Origin: Halorientalis sp.
Lineage (GTDB): Archaea > Halobacteriota > Halobacteria > Halobacteriales > Haloarculaceae
Length of the DNA stretch: 64,000 nucleotides
Reading direction: 5' to 3'
NCBI RefSeq assembly: GCF_028275115.1
Contig: NZ_JAQCNH010000092.1
Coordinates: 33,597-97,596 of the forward strand
Below the pieces are notes generated by a model that worked only from the letters and a program-made list of their open reading frames with translations, did no database searches and was not told the DNA's origin. The translations under genes and the position numbers were made by a program. Below are positions 34,586 to 43,800 of this stretch, one piece after another (the first letter of the stretch is position 1; the number at the start of each line of letters is the position of its first letter).

Positions 34586-36175
34586 ATGGGACTCTTCTCC
34601 GGTGAAGAAGGCGACACGACCGTCTCCGACCCACTGGTTGCGGACGCGTCGAACACGCTCGGGACGAGACAGTGACCAGAGAGTGACTGACACAAACCGA
34701 CACGACTGGACGCATCACCGACGGAATCAGATTGAACGACGCGCCACCGATCGACTCTCTCGACGAAGACGAGCAGCCACAGTTCATTTTTTTCCAACAG
34801 GGCCAGAACGGCCCTCATGACACCGGACATCGACGAGGAACTGGACAAATCGGGCGGGTGGCCGCGTGTCATCATCTGTCTCACGGACCGGAGTATCGTC
34901 CTCGCACAGAGCAGCAAACGCGACACGGCTGTCACGATCCCACTCGACTCGGTGACCGGGTGTGACGTTCGATCGGACGGCACGTGACACAGCATAACCG
35001 TCGAGGTCGACGACCCGGGCATCGTCGAACACGTGTTCGACAGCTTCAACCGGTCGTCGGTGACCGACGCGGGCACCACTCTCGAAGCAAACGTCGAGAA
35101 AAAATACAACGGCCGCGACGTCGACCGCGTCGAAAGCTACCTGAACGCCGGCGAAATCGGGAGCGGAGCGTCTCCCCGTGAAGTTCGGGCAACAGCCGAG
35201 GAGGGCGAGCGCGTGGACGATGGGAGTCCCGCCGCCATCGCGGCCGAACTCTCGGTCGACTGCTACAGCTTCGACGAACGAACGCAGGTGGGGCCCACCC
35301 CTCCGGCGAGTACCCGGTTCGACTCGGAGAGACGTCGATATCGATCGGTGACGGTGAATACACCGTCGACTACGAGCACGTCTCCGAGACGCGGGAACTG
35401 TCCCACCGGGACACACAAGAAAGTACCGAGCGAACGCCTATGGACTCGTCGGCGTCCTACGTCACGACAGCAACCGCCGTCGCCATCGAGAGGACCGAAC
35501 TGGTGACCGACGATGGGGCACACGTCGCGATGTACGGTCCAGCCGAGAAACAGCGCAGTAAACAGTGGCACCGGACCCCACGCTCTGCCAGTCGACGGAC
35601 CCTGACCTCCGGTCCCCCGCAACCGCAGTTCCCGAGCGAGATAAGCGAACACGCCCAAAACAGGAGCACCGCTTCGGAAACGGGGCCAGCGTACGTCCTC
35701 CAGGGACCGTTCGACGTGGCGCGGTTCGACGCCACAACGTGTGAACTCGAGGTCGACGGCTGGGCAGACGGTCCATTCGAGCCGAAGACTGCGGTGGAGA
35801 CGGGTGCCGGACAGGACGGGGACACAGGTAGTGCGCAACCCGACTCGCCGACTCGCTTCGAGACGGCGTCGGGGTCTTCGATCGACGGGGCTGTTCCGGC
35901 GGCGACCTCGGACCGTCCCGTCACCAGCGACGTGGACTCGGTCGAGATATACGAGGACAGCCTGACCGTGCGCTCGGAGATACGGGTCGAGATCGACTTC
36001 GCCGACATCAATGCGGTGTCCGCGCTCGCACGATATTGTCGTCGTCGAAGTCGGTCCGACGACCGTCCGTATCGCGAACGTCGCCAACGCCGATCGGATC
36101 GACGACGCCGTCGACTTCGTGCGAGCGCGGATGCCGGACGTCACAGGGGCCGAACCCACTGCCGAGGACGGGTGA
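34586..36175 (+). pseudogene. Decayed large gene with PH-like (GRAM/bPH) repeats
   Basis: Coding sense moves between frames: MGLFSGEEGDTTVSDPL at 34586; LNDAPPIDSLDEDEQPQFIFF from 34729; MTPDIDEELDKSGGWPRVI ... CLTDRSIVLAQ from 34817 with an in-frame TGA at 34985; DPGIVEHVFDSFNR; a shift near 35290 to GEYPVRLGETSISIGDGEYTVDYEH; ELVTDDGAHVAMYG; then a last shift near 36030 to DIVVVEVGPTTVRIANVANADRI ending at TGA 36175. Repeated modules of short strands followed by a Phe-x-x-Phe helix are PH-like. It would have been about 525 residues. At least three shifts and one stop make it a pseudogene; function unknown. Confidence 0.6.
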
Positions 36176-36266
36176 ACACCCGTCGGGGCCGTGTCGGGTA
36201 TCGCGCTGTCCGTCACGCGTGGTGTGTTCTCGGATTTCGCCGTCCCCGCGGGTCGGGTGGGTCGCT

Positions 36267-36583
36267 TCAGCCGTTGCCGCCCCGCCCGACCGGCTCTCGG
36301 GCGACGGTTAGCGCGACGTCCACGCGGCGAACAGCCTCGTCGTTGTCGAGGTTGCCAGCGCTCTCCAGCAGACGCACGACCTGCTGGGCACGCCTCGTGA
36401 CAACGGTTCGGGGGCGGACCCGTCGGCCACGTCGGCGGCTGTGGCCTGTGCCTCGCCGAGCCAGCGGTTCGCTGTCGGGTCGATGGGTAACTCCTCTGTC
36501 GTCGCGAGGTGGGTGTGGAGGGCGGCGGCGAGGTTCACCCGTGCCATCCCGCTGCGGTCGCTCGTGTCGAGGTCGTCGGGCAT
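36267..36583 (-). pseudogene. Small haloarchaeal gene with one frameshift
   Basis: ATG 36583 opens MPDDLDTSDRSGMARVNLAAAL ... PTANRWLGEAQATAADVADG, and after a one-base loss near 36410 (c/g-rich run) the next frame continues VVTRRAQQVVRLLESAGNLD ... NDEAVRRVDVALTVARE to TGA at 36267. Joined, this is a helical protein of about 105 residues without known motif. The shift lies in a run of c, so a sequencing error is a real alternative. Confidence 0.6.
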
Positions 36584-36685
36584 ACCCGTGCCTCGAACTC
36601 CTGTGCTGTAGGGCTTCGCCGAACTCGTCACTGGTCGCCGGAACCAGTAGCTATTTGCGACCCACCCCGCACCCACCGGACGAAG

Positions 36686-36931
36686 ATGACCGTCCTGTCA
36701 ACCGAAGACGAGGGGAAGTTCCTCATGGACGTCGAGGGCGAACAGATCGGAATCGTGACCGAAGTCGACCCGGACGCACAGGTCGCGTACGTCGAGCCGA
36801 ACCCGAACATCGGCGAGGCCTGGATTCAGGGGCTGGGCTTCGGCGACGCCGATGAAGACGATATCGAACTGCCGGCGGAGGCCGTCGAGACCGTCACCGA
36901 CTCCGAACTCCGCGTTACGGCCGACCTCTGA
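36686..36931 (+). CDS. Small PRC-barrel-like protein
   Basis: 81 residues: GKFLMDVEGEQIGIVTEVDPD, VAYVEPNP, then an acidic DADEDDIELPAEAV segment and a last strand. This beta pattern is that of PRC-barrel or DUF2171-like proteins, which often act in RNA or ribosome handling. I start at ATG 36686 because the upstream frame is not coding. Leader and promoter are not obvious. Confidence 0.7.
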   Translation: MTVLSTEDEGKFLMDVEGEQIGIVTEVDPDAQVAYVEPNPNIGEAWIQGLGFGDADEDDIELPAEAVETVTDSELRVTADL

Positions 36932-37018
36932 GATCGAACGGGAACGTGCGCTCGACTGCCCGCTTTTTCCGCCAACGATGAACCCCTTCGAGGGACGCTG
37001 TAATCGGCTCTCTCGCAA

Positions 37019-37028
37019 GGATTATATG
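37019..37028 (+). promoter_or_regulatory. TATA box of cspA
   Basis: ggattatatg, 26-35 nt before the ATG at 37054. Confidence 0.6.
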
Positions 37029-37053
37029 TCCCCCGCGTCTTCTGACGAAGGCA

Positions 37054-37248
37054 ATGGCAAACGGTACGGTTGACTTCTTCAACGACACAGGCGGTTACGG
37101 TTTCATCGACACAGAGGATGCGGACGAGGACGTGTTCTTCCACATGGAAGACGTCGGCGGCCCGGACCTCGAAGAGGGACAGGAAGTCGAATTCGACATC
37201 GAACAGGCCGAGAAGGGTCCGCGGGCGACCAACGTCACCCGCCTGTAA
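37054..37248 (+). CDS. cspA: Cold-shock domain protein
   Basis: 64 residues, one cold-shock domain. RNP1-like GGYGFID and RNP2-like VFFHMED surfaces are both present, and the chain is acidic as usual for halophiles. Such proteins bind single-stranded RNA or DNA and act as RNA chaperones. TATA box at leaderless spacing, so a strong promoter with almost no 5' UTR. Confidence 0.93.
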   Translation: MANGTVDFFNDTGGYGFIDTEDADEDVFFHMEDVGGPDLEEGQEVEFDIEQAEKGPRATNVTRL

Positions 37249-37302
37249 TCGGTCGAGTTGCGTTCTTTCATTTATAACCATCGTAGCGGCTGCACCGGGT
37301 TT

Positions 37303-38055
37303 TCAGATGTCTTCGGCCGTCAGCGGTGCGTCCGAGCGGTAAGCCAGTCCCATCCGGAGCCCGGTGGGATCGGTCGGCGGGTCGGCGGGGAGCGTCCGGA
37401 CCGAGCCTGGTCCCGGCTGTGCGGTGTAGCCGAGTGCGACGGCGTTGAGCACGTCCGCGACGGCGACGGCGTGGCCGGCGGTGGCCTCGGCTGCGCTCTG
37501 GACGACCGGCGGCGCGTCCCGGTCGAAGGTCGCGAGCGCACGCATCCGCTCGGCGTAGCCCGCGGCCGCTGCAGGGTCCTCGGACAGCGTCGTCCCAGCG
37601 AACGCTCGAAAGCAGACCTCCGGGTGTGCCTCGGCGATCACGGGCTGGGCCTCTGACACCTCCTGCAGGAGATCGTCGAGGGCGACGATGGCGTCACTCC
37701 GCTCGAACGCCGTTCGCGAGAGGTCGTGGCCGGTCTTGCGCTTGGTGACGTGGGCGGCCGCCGGGTACCGGCGCTTTCGCGCAGCTTCCCTGACTGGCGG
37801 GTCGGTGACCGCGTCGGCACGGGGGCCCAGCACTGCACGGGCCGCCTGCTCCTGTGGTCGCGGCACCTCGGCGCCTTCGAGGAGACCGACGGGCACGTCC
37901 ACGAGAATCGACTCCGCGACTGCCTCGTAGTTGACCCAGACGTTCCCGACTCTGGGGAGTACGTCGGCGTGGTCGAACCCGTCGGCGGTGAACGCGGCCG
38001 CTAGCCACTCACCATCGCTGTAGATGACACCGACGTACAGGGGCTCGTCGCTCAT
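37303..38055 (-). CDS. DUF429 family protein (RNase H-like fold)
   Basis: 250 residues. The start (YVGVIYSDGEWLAAAF), the DVPVGLLEG segment, EAHPEVCFRAFAG and a final helix with DVLNAVALGY are the family marks; the pattern of acids fits an RNase H-like fold used by DUF429. Predicted nuclease-like, substrate unknown. Its start codon is 126 bp from the divergent cupin gene, so they share a promoter region. Confidence 0.82.
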   Translation of the reverse strand: MSDEPLYVGVIYSDGEWLAAAFTADGFDHADVLPRVGNVWVNYEAVAESILVDVPVGLLEGAEVPRPQEQAARAVLGPRADAVTDPPVREAARKRRYPAAAHVTKRKTGHDLSRTAFERSDAIVALDDLLQEVSEAQPVIAEAHPEVCFRAFAGTTLSEDPAAAAGYAERMRALATFDRDAPPVVQSAAEATAGHAVAVADVLNAVALGYTAQPGPGSVRTLPADPPTDPTGLRMGLAYRSDAPLTAEDI

Positions 38056-38180
38056 CGGCCGAACTCAGGGCTGCGTGGACAAAAATTGCGGGGCAACGTC
38101 TGACACGCATCACTTCGGTTCTCTGTCGCCCGCTATCAGGAACCGAAGACTACTCGGCCCATGGCGCCGACCCGTCGCAC

Positions 38181-38525
38181 ATGGAACGTGTGGACTTCGA
38201 CACGGCCGAGGCGTACGAACCGGACGAGGGCTGGCGACGGGTCGCCCTCGCAGGCGGCGACGACGCCAGTCTGGAATGGTTCGAGAAGCCGCCGGGCCAC
38301 TCTTCTCCGATGCACGACCACGAGAACGGACAGGTCTGTCTCGTCTTGGCCGGGGAACTCACCGTCCACACCGAGGACGACGCGGCGACGCTCGCACAGC
38401 ACGACTCCGTGCGGCTCGACCCCCGGGAGTCACACCGGGTCGAGAACACCGGCGAGGAAACCGCCGTGGGACTGGATGTCTTCACGCCCGGCCGTTCCTT
38501 CGAGTTCTGGACCGACCGGGAGTAA
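38181..38525 (+). CDS. Small cupin-domain protein
   Basis: 114 residues, one cupin barrel: motif 1 has H, H and E (SSPMHDHENGQVCLVLAGE) and motif 2 has H (PRESHRVENTG), the set that binds one divalent metal. Such mini-cupins act as isomerases, dioxygenases or ligand sensors; the substrate cannot be inferred. Divergent from the DUF429 gene. Confidence 0.85.
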   Translation: MERVDFDTAEAYEPDEGWRRVALAGGDDASLEWFEKPPGHSSPMHDHENGQVCLVLAGELTVHTEDDAATLAQHDSVRLDPRESHRVENTGEETAVGLDVFTPGRSFEFWTDRE

Positions 38526-38526
38526 C

Positions 38527-38703
38527 TCAGTCGGACGCGGTCAACTGGGTCAGCGGCACCAGCCGATGCTGGACGGTCGGCTTCGTGTAGCCCGTCGGTT
38601 CGCCAGCCTCACCCCCGTGGACCTCGACTTTCTGCTGGACGACGTGTGGTTCGCCTTCCCGATTCCGGATGACGTCGATTGACTGCCAGGCATCCACTGG
38701 CAT
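38527..38703 (-). CDS. Short conserved-looking protein (58 aa)
   Basis: ATG 38703 gives MPVDAWQSIDVIRNREGEPH ... VVQQKVEVHGGEAGEPTGYTK ending QLTASD. Codon bias is haloarchaeal and the strand is the coding one of this neighbourhood. It may be a small beta-strand protein. I recognise no family. It converges on the cupin gene, with the two stop codons next to each other. Confidence 0.5.
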   Translation of the reverse strand: MPVDAWQSIDVIRNREGEPHVVQQKVEVHGGEAGEPTGYTKPTVQHRLVPLTQLTASD

Positions 38704-38797
38704 ACCCGGCTTCGACGCTCCCGCTACGTTAGCGTTACTGCCGTGTCGGCCGCCAGTCGGACGGACGGCGTACGCCATCCCGGCGTGACGGTCCGCC

Positions 38798-39649
38798 TCA
38801 CTCGCTCAGGCGAGTGACCTCCTCGTCGGTGAGTTCGAGCGCCGTGGCGGCGACGTTCGCTTCGAGGTGATCGACGCTGGATGTGCCGGGAATCGGCAGT
38901 GTTACCGGCGAGTGCTGGAGATGCCAGGCGAGTGTGACCTGCTCCGAAGTGGCGTCGTGGTTGCCGGCGATTCTCTCGATCACGTCGGCTTTCTCCCCGA
39001 GGTCGCCGGCGCCCAGCGGGAACCAGGGAATGAAGCCGATACCGTACTCCTCGCAGGCTTCGAGGACGCGGTCCGAGCCACGGTCGGCCTCGCGGTCGCC
39101 GGGGTTGTAGCGGTTCTGGACGGTCGCCACGTCGACGAGGTCGCGGGCGGTCTCCAACTGCTCGACGGTGACGTTGCTCAGGCCGACGTGGGCGACGAGG
39201 CCCTCGTCTTTCAGCCCGGCGAACGCCTCGACCGACTCCTCGAAGGGCGTGTCCGGGTCGGGCCGGTGGAACTGGTACAGGTCGATCTCGTCGACGCCTA
39301 ACCGGTCGCGGCTCACGAGAACCTGGTTGCGAATGTACTCCGGGTCGCCGTGGGCGAGCCACTCGCCCTCTCGGTTGCGGAGCAGGCCAGCCTTGGTGGC
39401 GACGACCGTCTCGTCCGTGACACCGGATTCACGAATGAGCCGCTCGTTCACACCCGGGCCGTACGAGTCCGCCGTATCGACGAAATCGACGCCGATGTCG
39501 GCTGCCCGCTGGAGGACGTCGTGTGCGGCGTCCTCGTCCGGAGGTGGGCCGACGATGTCAGGACCACAGAGTCGCATCGCGCCGAAACCCAGCCGGTGGA
39601 CCGTCAGCTTACCGCCGATGTCGAACGTGTCGCTCCGGTTTTCGACCAT
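38798..39649 (-). CDS. Aldo/keto reductase
   Basis: 283 residues from ATG 39649 (MVENRSDTFDIGG). The catalytic tetrad is complete: D58 and Y63 (DTADSYG), K86 (ATKAG), H128 (YQFHRPD). C-terminal motifs for NADPH binding (PIPGTSSVDHLEANV) are typical. It reduces aldehydes or ketones with NAD(P)H; the natural substrate is unknown. An in-frame extension upstream to 39904 overlaps other genes and is rejected. Confidence 0.9.
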   Translation of the reverse strand: MVENRSDTFDIGGKLTVHRLGFGAMRLCGPDIVGPPPDEDAAHDVLQRAADIGVDFVDTADSYGPGVNERLIRESGVTDETVVATKAGLLRNREGEWLAHGDPEYIRNQVLVSRDRLGVDEIDLYQFHRPDPDTPFEESVEAFAGLKDEGLVAHVGLSNVTVEQLETARDLVDVATVQNRYNPGDREADRGSDRVLEACEEYGIGFIPWFPLGAGDLGEKADVIERIAGNHDATSEQVTLAWHLQHSPVTLPIPGTSSVDHLEANVAATALELTDEEVTRLSE

Positions 39650-39690
39650 GGCAACGCTGGGAACGCGACCGTCAAAGGTGTTCGCTCGGC

Positions 39691-39854
39691 TCAGTCCTCG
39701 CCGCCGACGAGGACAGTCTTGAGACGGCAGCCCCAGTTCGGGCAGCACAGCGACCGCCACTTCGTCGGGTCGAGGTCGCCTATCGTCTTGTCCGGGCGGC
39801 CGCCTCGCGGCCCACGTCGCGTTCACAGGTGTCACAGTGGAGCTCCTCTCCCAT
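39691..39854 (-). pseudogene. Small zinc-finger gene with frameshift
   Basis: ATG 39854 starts MGEELHCDTCERDVGREAAA, then a one-base change shifts sense into DKTIGDLDPTKWRSLCCPNW ... GCRLKTVLVGGED. With the shift repaired this is a 54-residue haloarchaeal zinc mini-protein with C-x2-C and C-x3-C. As sequenced, translation stops after residue 24 or so. It sits directly upstream of the aldo/keto reductase on the same strand. Confidence 0.6.
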
Positions 39855-39896
39855 GACCGCCGTTTCGGGTCCGCCGGCCAAAACGGCTTCCGGAAG

Positions 39897-40432
39897 CTAC
39901 CCACCCGCCCGGCCCGGGCCAGTCCATTCGTAGAGGATCTCCGATTGTTCGCCGTCCTCGCTCGTCCACACGATTCGGACGGCTGCCCCGCCGAGGTCGA
40001 GCTACTGACGACCGGCTACCGGACTCCCGGCACTCGTCGTGAACGCCGTCCTGTCGAGCACTAGCGTTCCGAGGACGTGAGTGCCTCGCCGACCTGTCCT
40101 TCGAGCGTACTCCCGCTGTACGCCACCGGTGTCACGCTCTCTGTCGTCGCGTCCTGTATCCGCAGACTGACCTCGCCGGTCGGCACGGGGTCGCCGCTCT
40201 CGTGCGTGATCCGGAGCGTCCGGCCGTCGCCAACGGCACTGTCGTTGTGCGTTGTCGACGCCGAGAACGACGGCCCTGGCTCCTGCAGTTCGCCATCGTA
40301 CTGGAACAGGGACACTCCGACACCCCCGAGGAGTAGCGCTGTGACCCCAATCAACAACGCGATGCCAACGACCTCACTGACACCGACTGTATCGCGCCAG
40401 AACCCCGCCCCCCGACCTCGATCCCGGCTCAT
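39897..40432 (-). pseudogene. Type IV pilin-like gene, frameshifted
   Basis: ATG 40432 starts a class III signal-like N terminus (SRDRGRGAGFWRDTVGVSEV) followed by a hydrophobic helix (VGIALLIGVTALLLGGVGVSL) as in archaeal pilins and the pilin N-terminal domain. Sense runs to 40061, then continues in another frame (LDRTAFTTSAGSPV, an in-frame TAG, LDLGGAAVRIVWTSEDGEQS, YEWTGPG) to TAG at 39897. The C-terminal words fit haloarchaeal pilin-like proteins. The shorter 123-residue product might still be made. Confidence 0.65.
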
Positions 40433-40830
40433 ACCGCCTTCCGTTCGGTCTCTGTAACTTAATACATCGTTCCGCTTCGAAGAATAACGCTACCTGCGGC
40501 CCGCTCGGCCACCTCCCCGAGTTCCGAAAAAAAAGACGTTTACTCAACATGCACAATCGGTATGAAATACGGCGACAGTAGAGTGTGGGGACCGCCTATC
40601 GGTCGCCGAGGACAGTTATGACACGGCGCTACACCGACGCAGCGAACACGGGTGTGCCGGTCGTTCCGGTGCTGTCGGAGCGGCGCGACATCGCCGGCGA
40701 CGACCACGACGAACAGGTTCTGAGCCCCGCAGTCGACCTGTATAAAACGTTTTTGACGCGAACTGGCGACCGCCAGCACAGGCACCCAACTCGGTGGCTG
40801 TCTCCTTCTCGAGCACGACACACGGTGACG
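40433..40830. other. Intergenic region with possible short ORF
   Basis: Contains a clear TATA-like word (gtataaaac, 40739-40749) and an open frame from ATG 40618 (MTRRYTDAANTGVPVVPVLS) that joins in frame to the gene below; it may be a 5' extension or leader. No family seen. Confidence 0.35.
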
Positions 40831-41377
40831 ATGCCCGAACGGCCGGAGGAACTGGACGAATTATCAGCCGCTGTCGCCGAGGCGGCGGGCGGTCGAGTCC
40901 GGCCCGACTGGCCGGCCGCAGCCACCGACGACGCGACGACCCGGGGGCCACACCGCCGCGGAGTTCCGGCGCGTCACGACCCTGCAGGACCACCTGGCCC
41001 ATCGGGAGCACGCGACACCCGCGCCGTACCTGGACGCCCCAACCCCACTCATTCGCTTGCCGTCGAACCCGACACTCGTGTCGCTCGTTGACCGCTGGAC
41101 CGTCACCGACGGCGCGACGAGGGGCGCGAGCGACTGCCTCTTCGTCGACGCCGGCGGCCGGGGGACCGACTTCTCACGCCCGCTATCGAGCGCATCCGCG
41201 ACGTGAACGGCTCCCCTCGTCACCGCCACAGACACCGAGCAGTGCCTGCTCAACGCTCACCAGCACGTCGCCGATATCCGGGCCGAACACGGGGACGACG
41301 CTGCCCTCGAAGACGCGGTTCGCCGGGTACTCGACCGCGTAGCCGCTCCGTTTTCGGCCGAGTCAGGCCAGGGGTAG
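40831..41377 (+). pseudogene. Hypothetical gene with frameshift and in-frame stop
   Basis: ATG 40831 reads MPERPEELDELSAAVAEAAG, then a shift near 40942 to GGHTAAEFRRVTTLQDHLAH ... LIRLPSNPTLVSLVDRWTVTDG and, after an in-frame TGA at about 41204, TAPLVTATDTEQCLLNAHQH ... VRRVLDRVAAPF to TAG at 41375. A helical, acidic protein of about 180 residues that I do not recognise. It runs tail-to-tail into the GST gene with 15 nt of overlap. Confidence 0.5.
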
Positions 41378-42361
41378 CAGGTCCTCCGGTGGGCTGCCAA
41401 CCATCTCGTCGCGGTCGTGGTCGGCCTCGAAGTCAAGGTCGGGCCCGACCGCGACGATCCCCGACGGGGTCACGTCCGGATGGGTCGTGTAGTAGTGTTC
41501 TTTGATATGGCTCATCTCTACCGTCTTCGCGACGCTCGGCGTCTGGTAGAGGTCCCGCAGGTACGGCCAGAGGTTGTCGTACTCGTGGATGTGCTGACGG
41601 TTACACATGAAGTGGGTGTGGTACACCTGGTCGAACCGAACGAGGGTAGTGAACATGCAGATGTCCGCCTCCGTCAGCCGGTCACCCGCGAGATAGCGCT
41701 GGTCGGCCAGAACCGAATCCCAGTGGTCCAGCGCCGTGAACAAGTCCTCGACGGCCTCGTCGTAGGCCGACTGGCTCTGTGCGAAGCCTGCCCGGTAGAC
41801 ACCGTTGTTGATCGGCTGGTAAATGTCGTCGATGATCTGGTCGACCTCGTCCTGGTACCCCTCGGGGTAGAGGTCCACGTCGCGCTCTGCGACTCGATTC
41901 ATCTCCGTGTCGAGCATCCGGATTATCTCCGCGGACTCGTTGTTGACGATGGTCTCCTCCTTCTTGTCCCACAGTACGGGTACCGTCACCCGACAGGTCG
42001 CCTCGGGATCGGCTTCGACGTAGGCCTCCCGGAGGTAGTCGAAGCCGCTGACCGTGTCGGCCGTACACCCCTCCTTCTCGGGCGTGAACTGCCAGCCGCC
42101 CTCGCCGCGATAGGGGTCAACCACGTCGACCGTGATTGCGTCTTCAAGCCCCTTCAGCGCGCGGACCAGCAGCGTCCGGTGCGCCCACGGGCAGGCGTAG
42201 GAGACGTAGAGGTGGTACCGCCCGGCTTCCGCGGGGAACTGTGCGTCGGGGTCGTCTTCGATTCGGCTCCGGAAGTCCGTGGTCTGGCGCTCGAACTCGC
42301 CGTCCTCGTTGGTCGTTTCGTATGCGTCGGTGCGCCACTCGCCGTCGACGAGTTTGTTCAT
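41363..42361 (-). CDS. Xi-class glutathione S-transferase / glutathionyl-hydroquinone reductase family
   Basis: 332 residues from ATG 42361 (MNKLVDGEW). The active-site region is SYACPWAHRTLL with the catalytic Cys of xi-class enzymes, followed by a thioredoxin fold and a helical domain (DIYQPINNGVYRAGF, LAGDRLTEADICMF). Bacterial and yeast members reduce glutathionyl-hydroquinones with glutathione. Haloarchaea contain gamma-glutamylcysteine instead, so the thiol partner here is probably that compound (inference). Confidence 0.88.
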   Translation of the reverse strand: MNKLVDGEWRTDAYETTNEDGEFERQTTDFRSRIEDDPDAQFPAEAGRYHLYVSYACPWAHRTLLVRALKGLEDAITVDVVDPYRGEGGWQFTPEKEGCTADTVSGFDYLREAYVEADPEATCRVTVPVLWDKKEETIVNNESAEIIRMLDTEMNRVAERDVDLYPEGYQDEVDQIIDDIYQPINNGVYRAGFAQSQSAYDEAVEDLFTALDHWDSVLADQRYLAGDRLTEADICMFTTLVRFDQVYHTHFMCNRQHIHEYDNLWPYLRDLYQTPSVAKTVEMSHIKEHYYTTHPDVTPSGIVAVGPDLDFEADHDRDEMVGSPPEDLLPLA

Positions 42362-42439
42362 ACACCCCATTGGGTCGCCGGACGTAAAAACGGGGTAGTG
42401 TAGTTGATGTAACCGGACACCGTTGGCCGGTCCACGTGG

Positions 42440-42655
42440 TCAAGACAGTGTCGAGTCGTGACAGTTGTGATTCCTTTCGGCGACCACGTCGGCCCCGTTC
42501 TCACAACCCGACACTGGGTTGCCCGCCGGACTGTGCGCGACGGCTTCATCCGCGGCTCCCACCGTCAGGAGGACGGTCAGCAGGGCCGCGAGCACGATTT
42601 TTTGCGAGTGCTGTGCGACGGCGTCGAACGCCAGGTCTCGTATCGGTGTCATCAA
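42440..42655 (-). CDS. Small secreted or membrane-anchored protein (71 aa)
   Basis: Starts at ATG 42655 or 42652. A hydrophobic segment (IVLAALLTVLLTVGAADEAVA) is followed by a 35-residue tail with two Cys residues (GCENG and NHNCHDS) and several His. Codon bias is good. It looks like a short exported protein, perhaps with one disulfide or metal site. Family not recognised. Divergent from the L10e gene with its strong promoter. Confidence 0.5.
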   Translation of the reverse strand: MMTPIRDLAFDAVAQHSQKIVLAALLTVLLTVGAADEAVAHSPAGNPVSGCENGADVVAERNHNCHDSTLS

Positions 42656-42810
42656 CTGGTTCCGTCAGAACATACCTTCTTCAACTGTTCAATCGAACAG
42701 AAACCCGGGACCCGTCTCCCTGCCGTTGTTCGTAGCTCCCGGACGGCGGCGATTCGTCCGCACGGGGCCGGCACGGTCCGACTGCGCCCTGCCCTGCTCC
42801 AGTTCGACGG

Positions 42811-42820
42811 GTTTTTATAC
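42811..42820 (+). promoter_or_regulatory. TATA box of ribosomal protein gene
   Basis: gtttttatac, 33-42 nt before ATG 42853; strong match to the haloarchaeal consensus. Confidence 0.65.
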
Positions 42821-42852
42821 GCCCTCAGCCTCGATTTCGTCAAGAGACACAT

Positions 42853-43383
42853 ATGTCGGACAAGCCTGCCTCGATGTACCGGCAAATCGACAAGCCGTCG
42901 TACACCCGCCGTGAGTACATCACCGGAATCCCCGGCTCGAAGGTCGCACAGCACAATATGGGCGATAAGACGACCGACTCCGACGAATACGCCGTCCAGA
43001 TCAGCCTCATCGTCGAGGAGGAGGTCCAGATCCGCCACGGGTCCTTAGAGGCCTCCCGCCTGTCGGCCAACCGGTACCTGATCCAGGAACTCGGCGAGAA
43101 AAACTACAAGATGCTCCTGCGGAAGTTCCCCCACCAGGTCATCCGGGAGAACAAACAGGCGACCGGAGCCGGCGCGGACCGCGTTTCCGACGGGATGCGC
43201 CAGGCGTTTGGAAAGATCGTCGGTACCGCCGCCCGCATCCAGAAAGGCGAACGTCTGTTCACCGCCTACTGTGAGGTGGACCAGGCCGAAGAAGTCAAGG
43301 AAGCCTTCCGCCGCGCCTACAACAAGATTTCGCCGCCCTGCCGAATCAAAGTCGAACGCGGCGAAGAACTGCTAATCGCCTGA
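42853..43383 (+). CDS. rpl10e: 50S ribosomal protein L16 (uL16; L10e)
   Basis: 176 residues with the universal uL16 signature regions: [20 protein letters not shown] at the N terminus, [13 protein letters not shown] and [15 protein letters not shown] in the middle. The protein sits near the peptidyl-transferase and A-site tRNA. Archaeal L10e size is 165-180 residues, so full length. Transcribed alone from a strong TATA promoter. Confidence 0.96.
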   Translation: MSDKPASMYRQIDKPSYTRREYITGIPGSKVAQHNMGDKTTDSDEYAVQISLIVEEEVQIRHGSLEASRLSANRYLIQELGEKNYKMLLRKFPHQVIRENKQATGAGADRVSDGMRQAFGKIVGTAARIQKGERLFTAYCEVDQAEEVKEAFRRAYNKISPPCRIKVERGEELLIA

Positions 43384-43800
43384 GTACGGCGGCACTCCCC
43401 GCCCGTTTCGTTCCCGGCAAGTCGTCGTGTCAGTGAGTGCAAACCGCCGACGGTCCAAGCAGGCCGTCCGTGCTTCGTCGTCCTCACTCTTCGTCTCTCA
43501 CCCCGACGGTCAGTACGGGTACGTCCACCGTCCGGACGGCTTCGCCGTGACGCTGTCACACAGATACCGATCCAGCCCGCGCCGTCGAGAGACGCCGTGG
43601 TGGTCCCGACCAGGGCGTGGGCCTGTGCCCCGTGTGCCTCGGCCTGCTCATAGCGTGTCCCAGCACGACCGCCGCACCTCGTCCCCGTCCGCCGGGAAGA
43701 GTGACTGAGACCCGGAGCGGGGCCCCCGCTGTCGCTCTGTGGGTCCAGTCGAGACGCGGTGAACGGCGGATTTTAGTCCGCGCGGCACGGGTGTGTGGTC
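43384..43800. other. Intergenic region, no gene seen
   Basis: Over 400 bases of G+C-rich sequence. An open frame from 43427 includes PDGQYGYVHRPDGFAVTL, which looks protein-like, but it degenerates to Arg/Ser/Pro-rich sequence, so at most a relic. ttttag at 43772 may be part of the next gene's promoter. Confidence 0.35.

Noticed and set aside
35440..36855. 471-codon open frame as one gene
   Set aside because: Only its first part follows protein sense; after about 36030 the true sense is in another frame (DIVVVEVGPTTVRIANVAN), so the long frame is an artefact of the pseudogene plus non-coding sequence.
39649..39904. Longer start of the aldo/keto reductase
   Set aside because: The extension overlaps the small zinc-finger gene and does not match the family N terminus, which fits MVENRSD at 39649.
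41417..42403. Plus-strand frame opposite the GST gene
   Set aside because: Val/Arg-rich shadow of a gene with a clear active site on the minus strand.
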